DNA of 11,051 nt from NCBI GenBank assembly GCA_013042925.1, contig JABDPH010000431.1:1-11051 (forward strand), read 5' to 3'. Of this stretch, positions 7,311 through 11,051 are shown in pieces (positions within the stretch are counted from its first letter, which is position 1; every line of letters starts with the position of its first letter). The notes beneath the pieces were generated by a model, which made no database searches, had not been told where the DNA came from, and was given only the letters and a program-made list of their open reading frames with translations. The DNA is from Eudoraea sp. (GTDB taxonomy: Bacteria > Bacteroidota > Bacteroidia > Flavobacteriales > Flavobacteriaceae). A program made the translations under genes and the position numbers.

Positions 7311-7697
7311 TTGAATAAAAAAATTATCATTTTCACAAGCCAATTGCTTGGTGCAATTTTGATTGTTGGCCTGCTTCACACCGGATTTTTATTCGCTCGT
7401 AACCTGGATTTCGATTTTACACTTGTACTCCTTGGTTATGTTATAAACTTTGCAATGGCTTTAGGGATATACTCTGTTCTACTTTATTTCTCGGAAAAGA
7501 AGAACAAGAATCTGGGGTTTTTATTTATGTTCGGGAGTACATTAAAATTTGTAATCTACTTCCTGATTTTTGACCCAATTTTTATGTTGGATGGCAAACT
7601 CACCAAAGTCGAATTTTTTATATTTTTTGTACCGTATTTTACATGTCTGCTCGTAGAGACCTTCGCACTAATAAAACTATTGCGGGAAATGGATTAG
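7311..7697 (+). CDS. Four-helix membrane protein of the atp cluster (DUF6168-like, possible AtpI counterpart)
   Basis: The 128-aa hydrophobic protein has four predicted membrane helices at about residues 4-26, 37-60, 68-88 and 102-124. A short basic loop (EKKNKN) lies between helices 2 and 3. I connect it with DUF6168, a flavobacterial family I recall at this place before atpB, but this is from memory. Its size and four-helix layout match AtpI of other bacteria (about 125 aa), and its position after an AtpZ-like gene matches the AtpZ-AtpI pair of some Bacillus atp operons. A role in F0 or c-ring assembly is therefore inferred. The start is TTG at 7311, one base after the preceding stop. The in-frame stop at 7299-7301 and the absence of an ATG before residue 49 exclude other starts. 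Confidence 0.72.
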   Translation: MNKKIIIFTSQLLGAILIVGLLHTGFLFARNLDFDFTLVLLGYVINFAMALGIYSVLLYFSEKKNKNLGFLFMFGSTLKFVIYFLIFDPIFMLDGKLTKVEFFIFFVPYFTCLLVETFALIKLLREMD

Positions 7698-7717
7698 CAA
7701 TAGAATCGGCATCACTG

Positions 7718-7733
7718 ATTTTCAGGGGAAAAT
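7718..7733. repeat. Small hairpin after the four-helix protein gene
   Basis: ATTTTC and GAAAAT form a perfect 6-bp stem with loop AGGG, 20 bases after the stop codon. It is followed by AAAAC and not by T residues. The T-rich tract at 7748-7759 lies about 14 bases further on, too far for a classical intrinsic terminator. Confidence 0.25.
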
Positions 7734-7771
7734 AAAACTCTAAATGCTTTTTTCTTTTTAAGAGAATAGCT

Positions 7772-7779
7772 TACATTTG
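7772..7779 (+). promoter_or_regulatory. Bacteroidota -7 box of the main atp operon
   Basis: TACATTTG is an exact TAnnTTTG match, followed by CA as often seen in flavobacterial promoters. It lies 34 bases before the ATG of atpB, so the leader would be about 25-30 bases. A T-rich tract (7748-7759) occupies the -33 side, although no strict TTG is present. This is the best promoter candidate in the window and separates atpB onward from the two small genes upstream. Confidence 0.65.
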
Positions 7780-7813
7780 CACGGATTTTTAGAGACCCAT
7801 TTTTATAAGTGAT

Positions 7814-8926
7814 ATGCGAAATCCTCTTTTGGTAAATTTCTTACTGGTTTTCACAATTTTCTTCAGTGTAACAATTTTCGCGAATGAGTCGGAGATGAAC
7901 AGTGATGAAACCAAAACCGACCTAAAAACAGAAATAGACGAATACATCCAACACCACTTAAAGGATTCTCATGACTTTTCACTGTTTTCTTATACAGATG
8001 ATGATGAGGTTACGCATCATGTTGGATTTCCATTACCTGTTATTCTTTGGGATAATGGTTTAGTGGTTTTTTCCTCTTCCAAATTTCATCATGGTGAAGA
8101 GGTGGTGGCAGCAGGTAATAATCATTACAAATTGTACCACGGTAAAATTTATAAAACCGATGCGTCCGGAACTATTAATTATGATTCTGACCACCATGCA
8201 ACCAATATAAAACCTTTGGATTTTTCCATTACCAAAAGTGTAATGATGATACTAATCACAGGGTTTTTAATGTTTCTCTTATTCGGAGGCCTGGCAAAAT
8301 CCTATTCTAAGAATGCAGGAATTGCAAAAGGAGTTGGACGATTTTTTGAACCGATAATAATATACATAAGAGACGATATTGCAATCGCCACAATAGGAGA
8401 AAAAAAGCATCAGAAATATATGCCTTTTCTCCTTACCATTTTCTTCTTTATATGGTTTCTAAACATGTTTGGATTAACACCATTAGGGGTCAATGTAACA
8501 GGTAATATTGCAATAACAACAGCACTGGCAATTCTGACTTTTTTGATTACCAACTTTACAGGAACAAAAACTTATTGGAAACATTTATTTGATCCATTAG
8601 GGAGCTCAATGCCATGGTATGCAAAAATTCCCCTCTATGTAATATTAATTCCTATTGAGGTATTAGGAATATTTATAAAACCATTTTCATTATTGATCCG
8701 TCTGTATGCCAATATGCAGGCAGGACATATTGTGATTATGAGTTTAATTGGACTAATGTTCTTATTTAAAAATTGGATTGGAAGTTCATTATCATTTGGA
8801 CTCGCATTTGCCATTTCTTTAATAGAAATATTAGTAGCCGTATTGCAGGCTTATATTTTTACAATGCTGTCCGCATTGTATTTTGGTTTCGCTTCTGAGG
8901 AGCACGAGCATGCAGAAGCACATTAA
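7814..8926 (+). CDS. atpB: ATP synthase F0 subunit a
   Basis: The 370-aa protein forms the half-channels that carry protons to and from the c-ring. It has a cleavable-looking signal peptide (residues 1-23, likely cut after IFA), then a hydrophilic, probably periplasmic domain (about 24-140), then membrane helices at about 142-162, 202-225, 233-249, 268-318 and 326-360. The essential stator arginine is R296 in the LLIRLYANMQAGH stretch, with N300. H305 and E338 occupy the places of E. coli Glu219 and His245, and Q345 matches Gln252. The H/E exchange is a known natural variant of the a subunit. The protein is longer than E. coli AtpB (271 aa) because of the signal peptide and N-terminal domain, which is usual in Bacteroidota. 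That domain is His-rich and the tail ends EEHEHAEAH. It is the first gene of the F0F1 operon. Confidence 0.96.
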   Translation: MRNPLLVNFLLVFTIFFSVTIFANESEMNSDETKTDLKTEIDEYIQHHLKDSHDFSLFSYTDDDEVTHHVGFPLPVILWDNGLVVFSSSKFHHGEEVVAAGNNHYKLYHGKIYKTDASGTINYDSDHHATNIKPLDFSITKSVMMILITGFLMFLLFGGLAKSYSKNAGIAKGVGRFFEPIIIYIRDDIAIATIGEKKHQKYMPFLLTIFFFIWFLNMFGLTPLGVNVTGNIAITTALAILTFLITNFTGTKTYWKHLFDPLGSSMPWYAKIPLYVILIPIEVLGIFIKPFSLLIRLYANMQAGHIVIMSLIGLMFLFKNWIGSSLSFGLAFAISLIEILVAVLQAYIFTMLSALYFGFASEEHEHAEAH

Positions 8927-8957
8927 TTTGAATGTTTAATTTTTAATTATATATACT

Positions 8958-9158
8958 ATGACAATTCCAAGAATTGTAGGAGCAGGATTAATTGTAATCG
9001 GTGTAGGAGTGGGTATCGGTAGAATCGGTGGCCAGGCTATGGAAGCGATTGCACGTCAACCTGAAGCTTACGGAAAAATTCAAACACCGATGCTTATTGT
9101 AGCGGAGCTTATTGAAGGTATTGGTTTTGCTGCACTTTTTGCAACTGCAGAAAACTAG
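8958..9158 (+). CDS. atpE: ATP synthase F0 subunit c
   Basis: This 66-aa two-helix protein forms the rotating c-ring. Helix 1 is Gly-rich (about residues 6-28), the polar loop contains ARQPEAYGK (32-40), and helix 2 covers about 42-64. The ion-binding carboxylate is E53, which lies 18 residues after the loop Pro35, the same distance as Asp61 from Pro43 in E. coli. Gln at the Na+-site position of helix 1 and Ser after the Glu are both absent (I20 and G54), so proton rather than sodium coupling is expected. A second acidic residue, E50, sits one turn before E53 within the helix and is unusual. The leader of 31 bases after atpB is almost purely A/T, and a strong hairpin follows the stop codon. 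Confidence 0.96.
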   Translation: MTIPRIVGAGLIVIGVGVGIGRIGGQAMEAIARQPEAYGKIQTPMLIVAELIEGIGFAALFATAEN

Positions 9159-9164
9159 AAAAAT

Positions 9165-9201
9165 AACCAATGGTAGTAACGGTTGGTTACTACCGTTGGT
9201 T
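9165..9201 (+). repeat. Strong hairpin between atpE and atpF
   Basis: AACCAATGGTAGTAAC (9165-9180) pairs with GTTACTACCGTTGGTT (9186-9201). The stem has 16 pairs, 15 Watson-Crick plus one U-G in RNA, and a 5-base loop, GGTTG. It begins 6 bases after the atpE stop and is followed by TAATTAAAAATT and not by a clean U-run. It is therefore more likely a partial attenuator, an RNase-processing site or a 3'-end stabiliser than a full terminator, because atpF must still be expressed. Such an element can raise c-subunit output relative to the b subunit. Confidence 0.8.
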
Positions 9202-9235
9202 TAATTAAAAATTCAAACAATTAAGACTTAATAGT

Positions 9236-9736
9236 ATGGAGAAATTAATAGAAGATTTTTCGTTAGGCTTATTCTTTTGGCAAACCTTATTGTTTTTGGC
9301 ATTGGTTTTTTTATTGTGGAAATATGCATGGAAGCCTATCCTGAATGCAATAAATGACCGGGAAGAAGGAATTAAAGATGCATTAGCCGCTGCTGAAGAA
9401 GCCAAAAAGGAAATGCAGAATGTAACTGCAGATAATGAGAAATTATTAAAGGAAGCCCGGGCAGAACGCGAAAGTCTTTTAAAAGAAGCAAGGGAAATAA
9501 AGGAGAAAATTGTCACGGATGCTAAGGAGCTAGCTCAGGCTGAAGGCGATAAATTAATAAAGCAAGCACAAGCTACTATCGAGAGTGAGAAAAAAGCCGC
9601 GGTTGCAGACATAAAGAATCAGGTAGCTGAACTCTCGGTTGAAATTGCTGAAAAAGTAATCAAAGAGCAGCTGTCCAATAAAGAAAAGCAGTTGAAATTG
9701 GTAGATGACATGCTGGGTGATATTAAACTGAATTAG
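9236..9736 (+). CDS. atpF: ATP synthase F0 subunit b
   Basis: The 166-aa protein forms the peripheral stalk that holds the F1 head to subunit a. A single N-terminal membrane helix (about residues 10-30, GLFFWQTLLFLALVFLLW) is followed by the typical AWKPILNAINDREEGI motif (31-46). A long charged coiled coil rich in Ala, Glu and Lys (about 47-150) ends in a short C-terminal helix that contacts the delta subunit. The length is normal for bacterial b. Only one b-type gene is seen, so the stalk should be a homodimer. The ATG at 9236 follows an A/T-rich leader after the atpE hairpin, and atpH starts 4 bases after the stop. Confidence 0.96.
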   Translation: MEKLIEDFSLGLFFWQTLLFLALVFLLWKYAWKPILNAINDREEGIKDALAAAEEAKKEMQNVTADNEKLLKEARAERESLLKEAREIKEKIVTDAKELAQAEGDKLIKQAQATIESEKKAAVADIKNQVAELSVEIAEKVIKEQLSNKEKQLKLVDDMLGDIKLN

Positions 9737-9740
9737 ATAA

Positions 9741-10280
9741 ATGAACGAATCAAGAGCAGCCTTACGTTACGCTAAAGCGACTTTAAATCTTGCAATAGAG
9801 CAAAAAGCTACTGATGCAATTGAAAGTGATATGCGGTCAATAGTTCAAACTATTTCTGATAGCGATGAATTAAAGGAAATGATTGTAAGTCCTATTCTTG
9901 AAGGTACATCAAAGAAGCAGGTCTTGCTTGCAGTTTTTAAGAATTTCCACAAGATCACTAAGGAACTCTTTGCGTTACTTGTCTCTAAAAAAAGAATCGA
10001 CTTGTTAACCGATGTAGCTGCTAAATACATTGCTCTCAATGAGGATTTAAAGGGAGAAAACGTGGCTATGGTTACTACAGCAGTTCCTTTAACCCCTGCT
10101 TTGGAGAAGAAAATACTTTCTCAAATTGAGAAAATAACAACGAATAAAGTCTCTTTGGAGAATCAAATTGATGAAAGCATAATAGGAGGGTTTATTTTAC
10201 GAATTGGGGATTTGCAATACAATGCAAGTATTTCCAATAAATTGAATAATCTAAAAAGAGAATTTACAAATAGTATTTAA
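9741..10280 (+). CDS. atpH: ATP synthase F1 subunit delta
   Basis: The 179-aa protein is the delta (OSCP-type) subunit, which clamps the tip of the F1 alpha/beta head to the b-subunit stalk. The N-terminal helical domain (about residues 1-105) starts with the family pattern [14 protein letters not shown]. The C-terminal part contains the conserved [14 protein letters not shown] segment and ends in [16 protein letters not shown], the usual end of delta subunits. Length is typical. The gene starts 4 bases after the atpF stop, so translational coupling is likely. A 59-base spacer separates it from atpA. Confidence 0.95.
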   Translation: MNESRAALRYAKATLNLAIEQKATDAIESDMRSIVQTISDSDELKEMIVSPILEGTSKKQVLLAVFKNFHKITKELFALLVSKKRIDLLTDVAAKYIALNEDLKGENVAMVTTAVPLTPALEKKILSQIEKITTNKVSLENQIDESIIGGFILRIGDLQYNASISNKLNNLKREFTNSI

Positions 10281-10296
10281 ATAGAAATTACGAATG

Positions 10297-10318
10297 TAAA
10301 AGGTGTGATTTCCTTTTA
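10297..10318 (+). repeat. Weak hairpin in the atpH-atpA spacer
   Basis: TAAAAGG and CCTTTTA form a 7-bp stem with an 8-base loop 22 bases before atpA. An alternative pairing TGATT/AATCA overlaps its loop and 3' arm, so the two cannot form together. It is too A/U-rich to be a strong terminator. Any effect on atpA translation is speculative. Confidence 0.25.
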
Positions 10319-10339
10319 ATCATCTTAGATCTGAAAAAA

Positions 10340-11051
10340 ATGGCAGGAGTAAAAGCCGCAGAAGTATCTGCAATCTTAAAAAAACAATTATCTGGATTTG
10401 AAGCTAAAGCTTCATTAGATGAGATAGGAACCGTATTACAAGTAGGTGATGGGATAGCCAGGGTTTATGGCCTTTCTAATGCCGAATATGGTGAATTGGT
10501 TGAATTTGAAGGTGGTTTGGAAGGTATTGTTCTGAATCTAGAAGAAGATAATGTTGGAGTTGTATTGCTTGCACCATCAAGGGAAATTAAAGAAGGTGCT
10601 ACTGTAAAACGTACGCAACGTATTGCTTCAATTAAGGTAGGAGAAGGAATTGTGGGACGTGTTGTAGACACTCTTGGTAATCCTATAGATGGAAAGGGAG
10701 CCATTTCCGGAGACCTTTATGAAATGCCCTTAGAGCGCAAGGCTCCCGGGGTAATTTTCCGTCAACCGGTATATGAACCATTGCAGACTGGTGTTAAAGC
10801 TGTAGACGCTATGATACCTGTAGGAAGAGGACAGCGCGAATTGGTCATTGGTGACCGTCAGACAGGTAAAACAACAGTTTGTATAGATACAATCATAAAT
10901 CAGAAAGAATTTTATGACGCAGGAGAACCTGTATATTGTATTTATGTTGCTATTGGGCAAAAAGCCTCAACAATTGCAGCAATTGCAAAAACCCTGGAAG
11001 ACAAGGGCGCGTTAGCATATACAACTATTGTTGCCGCAAATGCTTCAGAAC
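10340..11051 (+). CDS. atpA: ATP synthase F1 subunit alpha (3' end beyond the window)
   Basis: About 237 codons are present of a protein normally near 525 aa. The gene is cut by the right edge and not damaged. Alpha subunits alternate with beta in the F1 hexamer and bind non-catalytic nucleotide. The start [17 protein letters not shown] is typical, and the N-terminal beta-barrel domain (about residues 25-95) contains [11 protein letters not shown]. The P-loop GDRQTGKT is at residues 171-178, followed by the conserved YVAIGQKAS segment. The position of the P-loop agrees with E. coli AtpA (169-176). It is preceded by atpH and is probably followed by atpG outside the view. Start ATG at 10340 follows an A-rich stretch, the usual Bacteroidota type of initiation region. 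Confidence 0.96.
   Translation, partial: MAGVKAAEVSAILKKQLSGFEAKASLDEIGTVLQVGDGIARVYGLSNAEYGELVEFEGGLEGIVLNLEEDNVGVVLLAPSREIKEGATVKRTQRIASIKVGEGIVGRVVDTLGNPIDGKGAISGDLYEMPLERKAPGVIFRQPVYEPLQTGVKAVDAMIPVGRGQRELVIGDRQTGKTTVCIDTIINQKEFYDAGEPVYCIYVAIGQKASTIAAIAKTLEDKGALAYTTIVAANASE

Noticed and set aside
9220-9232. ATTAAGACTTAAT dyad just before atpF
   Set aside because: The central base leaves no loop for a hairpin, and the arms are simple A/T-rich sequence.
9205-9516. Minus-strand open frame of 103 codons opposite atpF
   Set aside because: Its Ser/Phe/Ala-rich composition is what the antisense of a Glu/Lys/Ala coiled coil gives. It has no start context or homology that I recognise.
10465-10960. 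Minus-strand open frames opposite atpA
   Set aside because: They are shadows of the conserved alpha-subunit coding frame.

Overview
The window looks like chromosomal DNA from a marine-type member of the Bacteroidota, most likely family Flavobacteriaceae. The evidence is low GC, A/T-rich leaders without Shine-Dalgarno sequences, promoter -7 boxes of the Bacteroidota form TAnnTTTG, a SprE/PorW lipoprotein of the type IX secretion system (T9SS), a DUF5687-type ABC permease, and an ATP synthase cluster ordered atpB-E-F-H-A. No mobile element, CRISPR array, tRNA or rRNA gene is visible, and nothing looks recently acquired. The region appears to be core genome.

Layout: positions 1-336 hold no recognisable gene. 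A flavin and 2Fe-2S oxidoreductase lies on the minus strand (337-1386). It is divergent from a plus-strand pair that forms an ABC transporter: a polytopic DUF5687-like permease (1506-2978) and its ATPase (2994-3689). After a 176-base gap come a large lipoprotein recognised as SprE/PorW (3866-6427, TTG start) and, 5 bases later, a bactofilin (6433-6924). After a spacer with a bulged inverted repeat, two small membrane proteins of the ATP synthase accessory type follow: AtpZ/AtpI-like (7094-7309) and a four-helix protein (7311-7697, TTG start). A good Bacteroidota -7 box (7772-7779) precedes the F0F1 cluster: atpB, atpE, a strong hairpin, atpF, atpH and the start of atpA, which runs off the right edge.

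How the genes work together: AtpB, AtpE and AtpF form the membrane F0 sector. AtpH joins the stator to the alpha/beta head, of which AtpA is the alpha subunit. The two small proteins upstream probably help c-ring or F0 assembly or ion supply. Gamma, beta and epsilon are not in view. In Bacteroidota atpG usually follows atpA, and atpD/atpC often lie elsewhere. SprE is needed for T9SS protein export and gliding, and the neighbouring bactofilin suggests an envelope-scaffold connection.

The most interesting points are the 16-bp hairpin between atpE and atpF, the AtpZ-like plus four-helix pair, the close sprE-bactofilin coupling beside the ATP synthase cluster, the uncharacterised DUF5687 exporter whose ATPase has Asp in place of the Q-loop Gln, and a second glutamate in the ion-binding helix of AtpE. 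I did not find a convincing wholly new system.
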